Positions 25,967-34,618 are shown, counted from the first letter of the stretch. The stretch is DNA of 64,000 bases from Chryseobacterium jejuense (GCF_017877355.1 NZ_JAGIPR010000017.1:21965-85964); one strand, 5' to 3'. The notes: generated by a model not told the origin, from the letters alone. A program made the numbers and translations.

Positions 25967-26284
25967 TCAAATCCAATGATAAGGTTTATCCTTTCGATTT
26001 AAATAACAATACATTTCTTCTTTTTTAAGTTCAGGGAAGAATTTTAAAGCACGATCAATCGCATAATTAGGTAAAAAATAGATTTCGTCCCGAATTGCCT
26101 TAATTACTTTTTCATATCCATAAAAACGAACAATCTCATCAATTTCATCCTCGCCTCCACGTTCCATTATCCGACCGATTACAGCTTGATAGGCTTTCTG
26201 CCAATCCAGCTTGTCTACGTTAGTATCCCAAAAAAATTTGTGATGAAGATTGGGTTTTAGCGAATTATCAACTGCCTTTTTCAT
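25967..26284 (-). CDS. DUF6922-type antitoxin partner of AbiEii toxin
   Basis: 105 residues with the pattern FFWDTNVDKLDWQKAYQAVI GRIMERGG and EIVRFYGYEKVIKAIR, typical of small Bacteroidota proteins found beside AbiEii-like nucleotidyltransferases. It is 38 nt downstream of the AbiEii-like gene on the same strand. The antitoxin role is inferred from context; no winged-helix AbiEi domain is visible, so it is not a classical AbiEi. Confidence 0.65.
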   Translation of the reverse strand: MKKAVDNSLKPNLHHKFFWDTNVDKLDWQKAYQAVIGRIMERGGEDEIDEIVRFYGYEKVIKAIRDEIYFLPNYAIDRALKFFPELKKEEMYCYLNRKDKPYHWI

Positions 26285-26322
26285 AGAGTAAATTTACTGA
26301 TTTTCATTGAATTAAACAATAA

Positions 26323-26988
26323 TTACATCCGGAAACCCCTTCCTTTTTGAGGTGGTTTAAATTTCATTTCCGGATTGATTACTGCCTTCTTTAAGCGTTC
26401 TGATATCTTTAGCCAATTGTTCTCTTTTCCTTTCATCATTGAAACATCAAATTCTCTTTCTATATTACCGAAATATGATAGTGCATAAGCCGCCAAAAAG
26501 TCATGACCATCATACTTTTTTTCATAACTTTCAAGATAATGTTTCAGAGGTTTATCGTCCAGAAGAAAATACATATCTACAAAATCTTTCATTCTTTTTC
26601 CACTTTGAAAGATGGCATGAAGTTTCATTGCTCCTATATCATCATTAGAGATCATTCGGACACCTTCTTTTTCTTCTATTGGATTTAATAATGGGTATTT
26701 ATGGGTGACGACATCAACTTTTACATCATTGATATAGGTAAGTACTGTATTATTATATAGCTGGCTTTGATTTAGATCAGTCCCATAAGTATTATGTAAA
26801 TAGTTTAGCATTTCTTTTGAGTCGAAATCTTTTGTAGCGAACAAATCTATATCTACTGATTTTCGATGTCCTATTTTAAGGGACAATGCAGTACCTCCGA
26901 CTAAGATGTAGTCTTTGAGTTTTTCATCTTTCATCAGCTTTTGAAGAAGTTCCCACATTTCATTGCTGACAGTTTCTTTGTATAACAT
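26323..26988 (-). CDS. AbiEii/AbiGii-family nucleotidyltransferase toxin
   Basis: 221 residues. Nucleotidyltransferase core: VGGTALSL at 30-37 and SVDIDLF at 44-50 (the metal-binding Asp pair), followed by VKVDVVTH with the third acidic residue, and DDIGAMKLHA, all typical of AbiEii-like toxins of type IV toxin-antitoxin and phage-abortive systems. It precedes the small partner gene on the same strand. It probably stabilises the mobile element and may abort phage infection. Confidence 0.85.
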   Translation of the reverse strand: MLYKETVSNEMWELLQKLMKDEKLKDYILVGGTALSLKIGHRKSVDIDLFATKDFDSKEMLNYLHNTYGTDLNQSQLYNNTVLTYINDVKVDVVTHKYPLLNPIEEKEGVRMISNDDIGAMKLHAIFQSGKRMKDFVDMYFLLDDKPLKHYLESYEKKYDGHDFLAAYALSYFGNIEREFDVSMMKGKENNWLKISERLKKAVINPEMKFKPPQKGRGFRM

Positions 26989-27995
26989 AATGAATCATTT
27001 TTCAGCAAATTATTCCTGTAAATGATCCGTTATGTTAAAGTAGTATTTAGTGGCTTCTTTTGGCTTTTATTGTCCTAATTGTATCCTATAGATGAGTTTG
27101 ACAGTAACCTGCAACCATATAAATAATGACTTATTTTTTATCTATTTAAAATAATAAACAAAGCGACTTCGGAGCGGGTTTAAAATCCCGTCAGGGCAAG
27201 TTGTTTTGAGCTGCTCAAAAGATAACTTGCTCCTTTCCGATGAAAGGATGTAATTGGTTTAAGATATAATGAACCTATAATGGGCTGCAATCCATATATA
27301 TGTTTTTCTCTTTTTCTTTAAGGATATAGGGTTAACGGTAAGCAGTTTTGTTCTTTATAAAGGGAAGTGCAAACATACTGTTGAGCAAAAATTATGGATA
27401 TGCATAAAGAAAAAGAACAAACTTGCACAAGATCTGATAACTACTGATGCAACATTTTATAATACTTTATCTAGAAATGATCTATTGCAAACTTTGTAGA
27501 TAAACAGCAGTTAATCTTAAATAGGAAATGAAAAAGCACTGTTTCTTAGCTTCCTTTCTGGACAAAATTCTGAATTTCCTCCCCACGAAAGAAAAGAAAA
27601 CCTTACCAGATGTTTATTGCCGAATAAACCCTAATAATTAAAGGGGTTTATAAAATGCGAATAACGGGCGTTGTTGTACAGCTGACGATTATTCTATATG
27701 ATGTGTTGGAGATATATCTACTAAAAGCAAAATCCCCGGACAAGGCCGGAGATAAAAACACAAATGATGAAAAAAAATTATTTCGAATTGCTAATTAAGG
27801 GATTTTTTCCTCTTATTAATGTTAATGAATTCATAAAATTCTTAATTCCAAAAGTATAACCAAAATAAAACAACCAGATCTTGGGGAACTCATAATAAAA
27901 TAGCATTCCGATCATTTTAGAAGATTTCCTGTTTAGCTATGTTTATATTATAATCAACGCTAAAAAGAAAACTTCCATATCAGGTACAATTAGAT
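26989..27995. other. Gene-free stretch with stem-loops
   Basis: About 1 kb with no supported ORF. It holds CGGG-TTTAAAAT-CCCG (27177-27192) and a larger cruciform-like hairpin at 27196-27230. The rest is AT-rich. Possibly the replication or control region of the mobile element. Confidence 0.4.
27196..27230. repeat. Nested stem-loop in the mobile element
   Basis: GCAAGTT (27196-27202) pairs with AACTTGC (27224-27230), and inside it TTTTGAGC (27204-27211) pairs perfectly with GCTCAAAA (27213-27220) around a single T. A CGGG/CCCG hairpin lies just upstream. No T run follows. Confidence 0.6.
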
Positions 27996-28676
27996 TTATA
28001 ATACACTCATCACAGCTACTCCAACTATCGAAAGACATTCAACGATAACGATCAGGGTTTTCAAAGGCTTGTTTGGTCCCAACTTTAAACACAACTTAAA
28101 TAGTGCCCGAATAACATGATACAATAAAAAGGAGATCAGTCTGGCCACCAGCACAAATACTATCATCATGGTCAAAATTGCTATTCCTCCTAAAATTACG
28201 ATTGCGTCCTTCCAGGCAATTCCAATCGGAAGTTCAGCAACAAGAAGCTCTGTTCCGAGTATTTTATCCATATTATTATGCAGACCATAAATCATTAGTG
28301 CACTGGCAAATGCAATCACAGCTCCTACCTTAAACATATCAATTCTATTGTAGTGCCCAGATATTATAACCAGTATTATCATGGTGAACACCAAAGCTTT
28401 TTGGTCGCTTAGTAGATTATGAATAGAATTTTCTCCAAAAATAGCGACACTGATGTAGTGAAGTATTGCAATAAGTATAAATAAAAAGAAAATCCATTTG
28501 GTTGTTCGTTGTCTCGTCTCTGAATACGGAGCCTCCACAATAGCCGTGAACTGCGATTTTACCCTAAAATGAAACTGTTCCAGTTTTACAAGAATCTGTT
28601 CATTACTTACAGTACTTTCCGCTTTCTGGATCAATAGAATAATAACCGCACATATTGCGATAATAATAGTAACCAT
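27996..28676 (-). CDS. Hypothetical multi-pass membrane protein
   Basis: 226 residues with about six hydrophobic segments: one at the N terminus (MVTIIIAICAVIILLI), then around 65-80, 95-105, 118-132, 155-185 and 205-226, and a soluble segment at 18-60 (LVKLEQFHFRVKSQFTAIVE). No motif I recognise. It stands alone, about 600 nt from its neighbours, between the toxin unit and the primase gene of the putative mobile element. Confidence 0.6.
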   Translation of the reverse strand: MVTIIIAICAVIILLIQKAESTVSNEQILVKLEQFHFRVKSQFTAIVEAPYSETRQRTTKWIFFLFILIAILHYISVAIFGENSIHNLLSDQKALVFTMIILVIISGHYNRIDMFKVGAVIAFASALMIYGLHNNMDKILGTELLVAELPIGIAWKDAIVILGGIAILTMMIVFVLVARLISFLLYHVIRALFKLCLKLGPNKPLKTLIVIVECLSIVGVAVMSVL

Positions 28677-29255
28677 TTTTTTTAGTATTTTAATATGTTA
28701 ATAAATTGTTTCTGACTTTTTATACAGTGCGTGCTAACAGTCTCTAAAATAACCTCAGTAACATTGTAGAGTATAGACGGCATAAAAAATCTGCAAAAAT
28801 ATAAAATTACCTTACAAGCAAAAAGCACTGATTCCATTCCCTATAATCTAGTATTATAGAAACAGTATTTCCCTCACTATCCCTTATGATCGCCTTTCCA
28901 TAAATTAAAAACGTTTATAAGCTTATTTCGTAGAAAACCATGTCAATCACCTCGCTTTCTTCTATTTAAACACGAAAAACAAACTTGCACATTATTTATG
29001 GTGCTTGCTCCTAAATCTTGCTTTATAATTGTCCGCTGTTTTTACCTAATGCTTTTATTGTTAAATGCTTTTATTGTAGCAAAAGCGTAAAGCAAGTAAT
29101 TTTACCTTCTTTATACTTGCGGATGATAGAAATAGAAACCTTAATCCAAGAGTATATTGTTACAATTTTATCAGCAGCCATTTAAATGCTTCCATTAGGA
29201 AACCTGATGCCAAATGGAGCCAATAAACGTCGATAAGAGTGCAGAGAAAGTAGAA
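28677..29255. other. Intergenic region upstream of the primase gene
   Basis: No convincing gene. It contains a short tandem repeat of ATGCTTTTATTG (about 29050-29080) and a 20-codon frame from 29125 (MIEIETLIQEYIVTILSAAI) that might be a truncated accessory ORF. Confidence 0.35.
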
Positions 29256-29284
29256 CGTGGTATTTTCTAAAAATTTATACCACG
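29256..29284. promoter_or_regulatory. Inverted repeat directly upstream of the primase start
   Basis: CGTGGTAT (29256-29263) is perfectly complementary to ATACCACG (29277-29284), ending 2 nt before the ATG at 29287. It would fold over the ribosome-binding region or act as an operator. Confidence 0.5.
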
Positions 29285-29286
29285 AA

Positions 29287-30315
29287 ATGAACTGTAAGCA
29301 ATTTAATTCCATAGGATTGGAAGAAGTCCTCCTTGCTCTCGGACACTTTCCAATCAGACAAAATGATAAAGAAGCTTGGTACCTCAGTCCCTTTACCGCT
29401 GAATCCCAAGCCTCTTTCAAAGTTGACAGAAGCCGCAATGTCTGGCACTTGTTTTCCGAAGGTATCGGCGGAACCAATACGGATTTTGTGCAGAAATATC
29501 TGGGGACATCTGTTAAGGGCGCTCTGGAATGGGCATCCGCTCAAAATTTTTCTTCTTTTCACCAGCAAGCTGAACGGGTTAGGAAAATACCTGCCGAATA
29601 TAGGATAGATAAGGTACAGAAACTCTCACATCCCAATCTTTTGCAATACCTTTGGGAAAGAGGATTGTCATCAAAAATATATCGGTATATCAAGGAAATC
29701 TGGTTCACAATAAAGGACAAACCCTACTACGCCATTGGATTTGAAAACCGATCTGGTGGATGGGAGCTTCGCAATCCATACTACAAAGGAGCTTTGCTCA
29801 ATAAAGACATTTCAATAATTCATATCGGTACAGCAGTCCAGAATGCTGGAAATCAAGAGCAATATCCTGAAAGAGTTCTGCCAGTACATTCTGATGGAAA
29901 TCCTGATGGCAAGATAGTCATTATGGAAGGTTTCATGGATGCGCTCTCCTTTCTGGAACTGAAAGGCAGCTATCAGGGAGACCTGCTTGTCCTCAACTCA
30001 ACAAGTTTACTTAAAAAGGCAATCGACATCCTGAAAGGATATACTGAAATAAACCTTTTTTTGGATAATGATAAAGCTGGCAAGAAATCAACCAATACAA
30101 TTCTTAACGTTTACCCCCATGCAAAGGACTTTTCACATATCTATTCAGATTATAAGGACCTGAACCAGTACCTCATGAAAAAAAGACAACGACAGGCTCT
30201 ATCTACATCAAAAACAGAGGGTATTGCTCAACAGAAAAATGATAGTGCAGAAAAACGGGCGCCGTGCAAGGGCGTAAAAAACAAAGCAACGAAGGGATTG
30301 CGCAGAAGAATGTAG
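29287..30315 (+). CDS. TOPRIM/CHC2-like primase of a mobilisable element
   Basis: About 342 residues from the Met at 29287 (an earlier in-frame Met at 29257 lies inside the inverted repeat). The N-terminal part has the degraded CHC2-type zinc/primase pattern (LSPFTAESQASFKVD, WHLFSEGIGG), and the TOPRIM domain shows IVIMEGFMDALSFLEL and LFLDNDKAGKKS. Such proteins accompany relaxases in Bacteroidota integrative mobilisable elements and prime synthesis of the transferred strand. The C terminus is lysine-rich. It is followed by a hairpin-rich 220-nt gap and a MobV-type relaxase gene. Confidence 0.8.
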   Translation: MNCKQFNSIGLEEVLLALGHFPIRQNDKEAWYLSPFTAESQASFKVDRSRNVWHLFSEGIGGTNTDFVQKYLGTSVKGALEWASAQNFSSFHQQAERVRKIPAEYRIDKVQKLSHPNLLQYLWERGLSSKIYRYIKEIWFTIKDKPYYAIGFENRSGGWELRNPYYKGALLNKDISIIHIGTAVQNAGNQEQYPERVLPVHSDGNPDGKIVIMEGFMDALSFLELKGSYQGDLLVLNSTSLLKKAIDILKGYTEINLFLDNDKAGKKSTNTILNVYPHAKDFSHIYSDYKDLNQYLMKKRQRQALSTSKTEGIAQQKNDSAEKRAPCKGVKNKATKGLRRRM

Positions 30316-30422
30316 GGCTGTGCTTTTTACTAAGCTTCCCGCAGAAGTTAGGAGCTCATTCGCAACTTTGAAGGTCGCTGCCCTCTCAACAAAGTTTCTA
30401 CTTCGCTCTGCGAGGCTTTCCA

Positions 30423-30446
30423 AAACAGATCCTGACGGATCTGTTT
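30423..30446. repeat. Hairpin 1 of the primase-relaxase gap
   Basis: AAACAGATCC (30423-30432) is perfectly complementary to GGATCTGTTT (30437-30446), loop TGAC. First of three consecutive stem-loops between the primase and relaxase genes; a candidate part of oriT. Confidence 0.7.
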
Positions 30447-30454
30447 CTAGGGGC

Positions 30455-30480
30455 TTTTCAGGAAGCTCGCTTCCTGAAAA
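30455..30480. repeat. Hairpin 2 of the primase-relaxase gap
   Basis: TTTTCAGGAAG (30455-30465) pairs perfectly with CTTCCTGAAAA (30470-30480), loop CTCG: an 11-bp stem with tetraloop. Confidence 0.75.
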
Positions 30481-30487
30481 TTATCCA

Positions 30488-30504
30488 GCAAGCATACTGC
30501 TTGC
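30488..30504. repeat. Hairpin 3 of the primase-relaxase gap
   Basis: GCAAGCA (30488-30494) pairs with TGCTTGC (30498-30504), loop TAC. It lies 31 nt upstream of the relaxase ATG; MobV relaxases usually act at an inverted repeat just upstream of their own gene. Confidence 0.6.
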
Positions 30505-30534
30505 CGATCAGAATAAAAAAATAGAGGGGGAAAT

Positions 30535-31707
30535 ATGAAAACATCCATCAATTTTAAGGCAGTTAAATCAGATTCGGAAGCCCATAATTTCCGTAGGAAA
30601 ACTTTTGATTATATCCGAAAGGAACTGACTTCCAAAAATAAGTACTGGCAGGTGGACAAAATCACGGACAGGATACAGAAAATAGAAGTCTATTGTAAAG
30701 AGAAATCCGGCCGGAAATTACAGTGCAACGCCATGCCCATCCGTGAGGCTGTGGTTGTCATAAAAGAGGACACTACCATGAAAGATTTACATGATTTGTC
30801 AAAACGGCTTGAGGAAGAACTGGGGATCAGGATTTTCCAGATCGCCATCCATAAGGATGAAGGTCATTGGGACAAAGATTCCAACGAATGGAAGCCGAAC
30901 CTACATGCCCATCTTGTCGCTGACTGGCAGGATCTAAAAACTGGAAAAACATTAAAACACCAGTCTTTTCATTATTCTAGGATGCAGGACATTACCGCTG
31001 AATGTCTTAGCATGGAAAGAGGTACATCAGGTTCCGTCGGCAGACTGGAAGCCGTGGAGTTCAAGATTAAAAAGAAAGAAGAAGAATTACAGGCGTTGGA
31101 ACAGAAGTTAGACGGTATGAAAGCTCAGCTGGGTTCAGGAAAGTTTCAGGATCTGATCGTTAAAAACATCAATTTCTTTGGAAAGCAGCAGGTCAGAACA
31201 GAAGAGACCATCGCCAATTTTGGAAATGCCTATAGGCTATTTAACATTGAATTACAAAAAAACACAGATGAACTGAACGCTAAAATTAGGCAGATCATTG
31301 AGCTACAAAAGGAAATCGCCAGCCTGAAAAATGATAATATGCTTCTTAAGCGCAAAAACACCGTACTCTTAACTGATTCGGATGTTTTTGCTGGTGAAAA
31401 GAAAAAATATCTTGATTCTGTCATTAGTACACTTGAAAAAACGATCCAATATGAGCGGATGAAAAATCCGGCCTCTGACAGATCGGATGAGGGTAAACTG
31501 AAAGAGGAAATGAACAATATCTGCTGGGAACTTTCCGCTGCCAGTCACATTCCTTTTGCTGCCTTCCAGCAGATCTTTGCGGTAGCTGAACTGGCAACAG
31601 CACTGCTTTCACTACTAAGTTTTGGGACCTCCAATAAGCAGGAGCTTGAAGAAATTCCGGTCCAAAAGAAAAAGAAGAAAAAAACGCGTAAGACCAATTT
31701 AAGCTAA
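30535..31707 (+). CDS. MobV/Pre-type relaxase
   Basis: 390 residues. The N-terminal relaxase domain has the HKDEGHWD motif (about 106-113) and the NLHAHLVADW metal-binding histidines (122-131), the MobV/Pre signature. A long coiled coil follows (about 170-290), and the C terminus is basic (KKKKKKTRKTNLS). It nicks the element at oriT and pilots the strand during transfer by a helper conjugation system. It is preceded by GGGGG-type ribosome-binding context and three hairpins. Together with the primase and the serine recombinase it defines an integrative mobilisable element. Confidence 0.85.
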   Translation: MKTSINFKAVKSDSEAHNFRRKTFDYIRKELTSKNKYWQVDKITDRIQKIEVYCKEKSGRKLQCNAMPIREAVVVIKEDTTMKDLHDLSKRLEEELGIRIFQIAIHKDEGHWDKDSNEWKPNLHAHLVADWQDLKTGKTLKHQSFHYSRMQDITAECLSMERGTSGSVGRLEAVEFKIKKKEEELQALEQKLDGMKAQLGSGKFQDLIVKNINFFGKQQVRTEETIANFGNAYRLFNIELQKNTDELNAKIRQIIELQKEIASLKNDNMLLKRKNTVLLTDSDVFAGEKKKYLDSVISTLEKTIQYERMKNPASDRSDEGKLKEEMNNICWELSAASHIPFAAFQQIFAVAELATALLSLLSFGTSNKQELEEIPVQKKKKKKTRKTNLS

Positions 31708-32049
31708 ATTGAAGCATTATTTGATTGCTATGCATTGCTAACTTCACCCCTTCCAATGCGTGGCCAGCTCAATCGAAATCTACACGGTGGTTTGCAAAAC
31801 TATTCATGGACAATATGTCATGCTCCCGAAAATATCCTGAAGGGCAAAAATCAATGCCCGGATCGTCCTACTATATTCCGAGCTATTCCGCCATTTCCTT
31901 AATTGCTGTCGAATATTATTGATTTGACTTCTTCAAACTTAAGTTATATTCTTCCGCTATGTCTGACCAGTCATTAGACTTTAAATTCTACTGTATTTTA
32001 GGAGATGTAATTCGTAATATTTATATCTTCTGTTATATATTATAAGTAA

Positions 32050-32141
32050 AAAAAGAGCCCACGCCGTTGTATATACTACTAAAGTATTTAGTGAGCGCTC
32101 ATGACCTCACCCTACGGGTGTACAAGCACCCTCGTTATTTT
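32050..32141 (-). ncRNA. Candidate guide RNA of the dead Cas12f-like protein
   Basis: Directly downstream of the Cas12f/TnpB-like gene on its strand. Read on the minus strand it begins near ACGAGGGTG and shows GGGTG-CTTGTA-CACCC, GTGA...TCAC and ACTAAA-TAC-TTTAGT stems, then TATATACAAC, an end resembling the CAAC that closes Cas12f and TnpB scaffolds, followed by GGCGTGGGCTC and a run of seven T. The part after CAAC would be the guide. A different reading is a plain intrinsic terminator of the operon (GAGC pairs with GCTC before the T run). No matching target was found in the window by eye. Confidence 0.45.
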
Positions 32142-32146
32142 TTTAG

Positions 32147-33241
32147 TTATCCAATGATTAATTCGATACCAGCTTTTTCTGCTTTATATTTTATTTTGGT
32201 CTGCAATTCGTAATAACTCCAGTTGCGAAGTACAAATTCATTATCTTTTGCAATACCAATTTTATCTTCTTGATTTTTAAGAATAAGTGTTCCTGCCTGC
32301 TGCCGGATGCAGAAATCGATAAGCTTCCTACTGTACACATGAAGCCGATGATTGACATACCGGCTCTCCAAATTTTCTGTTTTATACAATGCCTTTTGTT
32401 TGCGTTTGACTCCTTTTCCAGAGCGCAAATAGGCAATACCAGTTTGAATTCTCTTTTGACTTGCCTGAATGGCGAGCCTTCGATACAAAAACTCTTCTTT
32501 TGATCCAATATTTATACGTATATTATTGGCTTTTACCACGATAGAATGTTCCAGAGATAATGAAGCTTCTGCAATGATTTCGGGTTTTAAAGCATGGTCT
32601 TCCTTTACAAATTCAAATACTGCAAGCCAATAGATTTTCCTGTCTTTTAGCTGAATCTGTGATGTGCAAAGCTTTATTTCTTCTCTTAAGAGTTGCTCCA
32701 TGATCAGACGCTTATCAGAGATGTCTCTTCCTAAATACGTTTTAACTGGGAGCGCAAACATGTTGAAGCAAAATGCCTTCTTTTCAGAATCATATCTCAT
32801 TTTGCTGATGCATTTTACAGGAAGCGGAATTGGAATATCCTTTTTATAATTTCTCAAAGACTTTAGACCTTGCCAATAGTCTGCTTTATTTTTAGAAAAG
32901 GTTGATTGAATTGTATTGTTAAGGCTTCCCAGAATATCGGTGGGAATTTCCCCTTTGAATCGGTCAAAAACCATTCTTGCTGTGCTGTTTGTTTTCGAAC
33001 GGTTAAACATTCCCATTTGATCTTTATTTGCGTCGGCCAGCTTATATTGGATTTCCTCGGTCAGGTAAAAGAAATCCTTGATCATTTCCTGAACATATAA
33101 ATGGGAAACGATTAAATTAGCCGCTCGGAAACAGCGGTTCTGATAACGGTAGAGTTTTTCCCACATCTCGTTCTTTTCATTGCTTGGTACGTCGATCAGC
33201 AGCTGAATTTTTCGGGTAAGTGTAATCGTTGATTTTTCCAT
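32147..33241 (-). CDS. Nuclease-dead, truncated Cas12f/TnpB-like protein
   Basis: 364 residues from the ATG at 33241; a longer frame to 33292 lies inside the sigma gene. N-terminal helical/wedge-like region up to about 220, then a RuvC-like domain. Recognition rests on the C-terminal part: NWSYYELQTKIKYKAEKAGI at 340-359 is the TnpB/Cas12f helix, preceded by TLILKN at 318-323. The RuvC-I Asp position lies in EASLSLEHS with no Asp, the RuvC-II Glu (VLEDL type) is Lys322, and the chain stops at 364 before the zinc finger and RuvC-III Asp. So DNA cleavage should be impossible while RNA-guided binding may remain. It starts 1 nt after the sigma factor stop. Confidence 0.8.
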   Translation of the reverse strand: MEKSTITLTRKIQLLIDVPSNEKNEMWEKLYRYQNRCFRAANLIVSHLYVQEMIKDFFYLTEEIQYKLADANKDQMGMFNRSKTNSTARMVFDRFKGEIPTDILGSLNNTIQSTFSKNKADYWQGLKSLRNYKKDIPIPLPVKCISKMRYDSEKKAFCFNMFALPVKTYLGRDISDKRLIMEQLLREEIKLCTSQIQLKDRKIYWLAVFEFVKEDHALKPEIIAEASLSLEHSIVVKANNIRINIGSKEEFLYRRLAIQASQKRIQTGIAYLRSGKGVKRKQKALYKTENLESRYVNHRLHVYSRKLIDFCIRQQAGTLILKNQEDKIGIAKDNEFVLRNWSYYELQTKIKYKAEKAGIELIIG

Positions 33242-33242
33242 T

Positions 33243-34058
33243 TCAAATAGGGATTTGATAAGTATTTCGAATTTGTAGAAATTGATAAGCATATAGAAAT
33301 TCTAGGTGAACTTCCTTTTCTGAAAGCTTGAGTTCCTTGGCAATTACTATGAAGGAAGATTTTTGCTCAAACCTTCTTTTTAATATCTCGAGCTGTCGGT
33401 TACTAAGTTCGTCTAGCTGCTCTTCATTACCTGAAGCTTTTTTCTGTGATTGTTCGAAAGAACTTCCTTTAATAATTTTCCGAAGATCATCTATCGCTCT
33501 GTTTACTTCGTTACTTATGTCTTTTATGCTGCTTCCCATTGCTTCTGCAATTGCTTTGTACTGAAAACCATATTCAAGACAAAGTTCAATCAAGTGTCTT
33601 CTTTTGGGACTTAGTACGTTTAAAACGCTGTTAACCTCATTAAAATCTTTTTGATCAGATTCCTGACGGAGAAGATGTTCTTTATCTTGCAGGGGATCAT
33701 AACCAATGAGATAATCCTGATAATTCTCAAAACGTTCAAGAGAATCAACTAAGCGGATAAATTTATTTTTTGGAGCATTGAAATATGAGATACAATCTCT
33801 TTTCAAAACAAAACGTAAAAAGCCAAGAATATGATTAGGAGTTTCAATGGAATCGCGGTGTAACCACAATTTGAGAAAGGTATCCTGCACAAGCGTTTCT
33901 ACTGCAAAATCATCGTCGAGCATTTGTCTGCCAAGCCAGAATAGAAGTCTTTTATACCGGGAATAAATATGTTCTAAAGAAGTCGGATTACCTTTTTTCA
34001 GCAGTTCATATAGCTGATGGTCGGTGGGCATACGAGTCAAAGAGTCTGTTCTTTTCAT
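33243..34058 (-). CDS. ECF-type sigma factor with extra C-terminal HTH
   Basis: 271 residues, longer than a usual ECF sigma (about 170-200). Sigma-2 region at about 27-93 (LEHIYSRYKRLLFWLGRQM, LVQDTFLKLW), sigma-4 HTH at about 142-197 (LSPKRRHLIELCLEYGFQYK, then AIAEAMGSSIKDISNEVNRA). After a linker rich in Ser/Lys/Glu there is a second HTH-like unit (LSNRQLEILKRRFEQKSSF, IAKELKLSEKEVHLEF). No anti-sigma gene is next to it; the partner is instead the dead Cas12f-like protein, whose ATG follows after one base, so both are made together. This suggests that the RNA-guided protein replaces promoter recognition. Start chosen at the first Met (34058). Confidence 0.9.
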   Translation of the reverse strand: MKRTDSLTRMPTDHQLYELLKKGNPTSLEHIYSRYKRLLFWLGRQMLDDDFAVETLVQDTFLKLWLHRDSIETPNHILGFLRFVLKRDCISYFNAPKNKFIRLVDSLERFENYQDYLIGYDPLQDKEHLLRQESDQKDFNEVNSVLNVLSPKRRHLIELCLEYGFQYKAIAEAMGSSIKDISNEVNRAIDDLRKIIKGSSFEQSQKKASGNEEQLDELSNRQLEILKRRFEQKSSFIVIAKELKLSEKEVHLEFLYAYQFLQIRNTYQIPI

Positions 34059-34618
34059 AAGTAGTGTAATTTTAGATAAACTATTAATGAAACAATTTTA
34101 GTAACTAAAGATGCAAGCCAGTTATAAAAGTGATTTATATTCCAAGGCAATTAGGTTTTGCCTTGGAAAAGGCAGGTAAAACGTAAATCATAGCTATTCA
34201 ATGCTTACAAAAAAAGATCTGGTTGATAAAGTAACTAAGATTTTAAATCATAGGATTACTTCCACAATCGCTAAACTTCCATTGTAATGTTCATAACGAG
34301 ACAAATAATATCATATACTGAAAAACAGCCCTATACCTTTATTACTTTATCTTTACAACATTAGAATTTGGTAGTTATACAGCAAAATACTACTTTTAAC
34401 GTGCGAGTTTAAAAAAGCATTGGCTTTTATAGTTGGGTTATTTTGTAATCCATAGGAAAACTTACCTCATTTTAATTTGAGGTACAGGAATGATAATCTG
34501 TATTAAAATTAGAGGATTAGCCTGCTGGCGGTTCCTTAATCGGAATCTTAAAAAATTTCGTTCTCATATTAACTTTTTTTAATGGTTGGTATAGAACGAT
34601 GTTTTCTTATGAAGAAGG
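34059..34618. other. Upstream region of the sigma/Cas12f-like operon
   Basis: No gene. It includes an ACCTCA-TTTTAATT-TGAGGT hairpin near 34465-34485. The promoter of the operon must lie here; I could not fix a -33/-7 pair with confidence. Confidence 0.4.

Noticed and set aside
27177..27230. tRNA or riboswitch
   Set aside because: Does not fold into a cloverleaf and no downstream gene in the right orientation.
31725..31922. 65-codon ORF after the relaxase gene
   Set aside because: No motif, composition like non-coding DNA, and no partner.
32147..33241. Active TnpB of an IS200/IS605 element
   Set aside because: No TnpA gene, no element ends, catalytic residues lost and zinc finger missing; instead coupled to a sigma factor.
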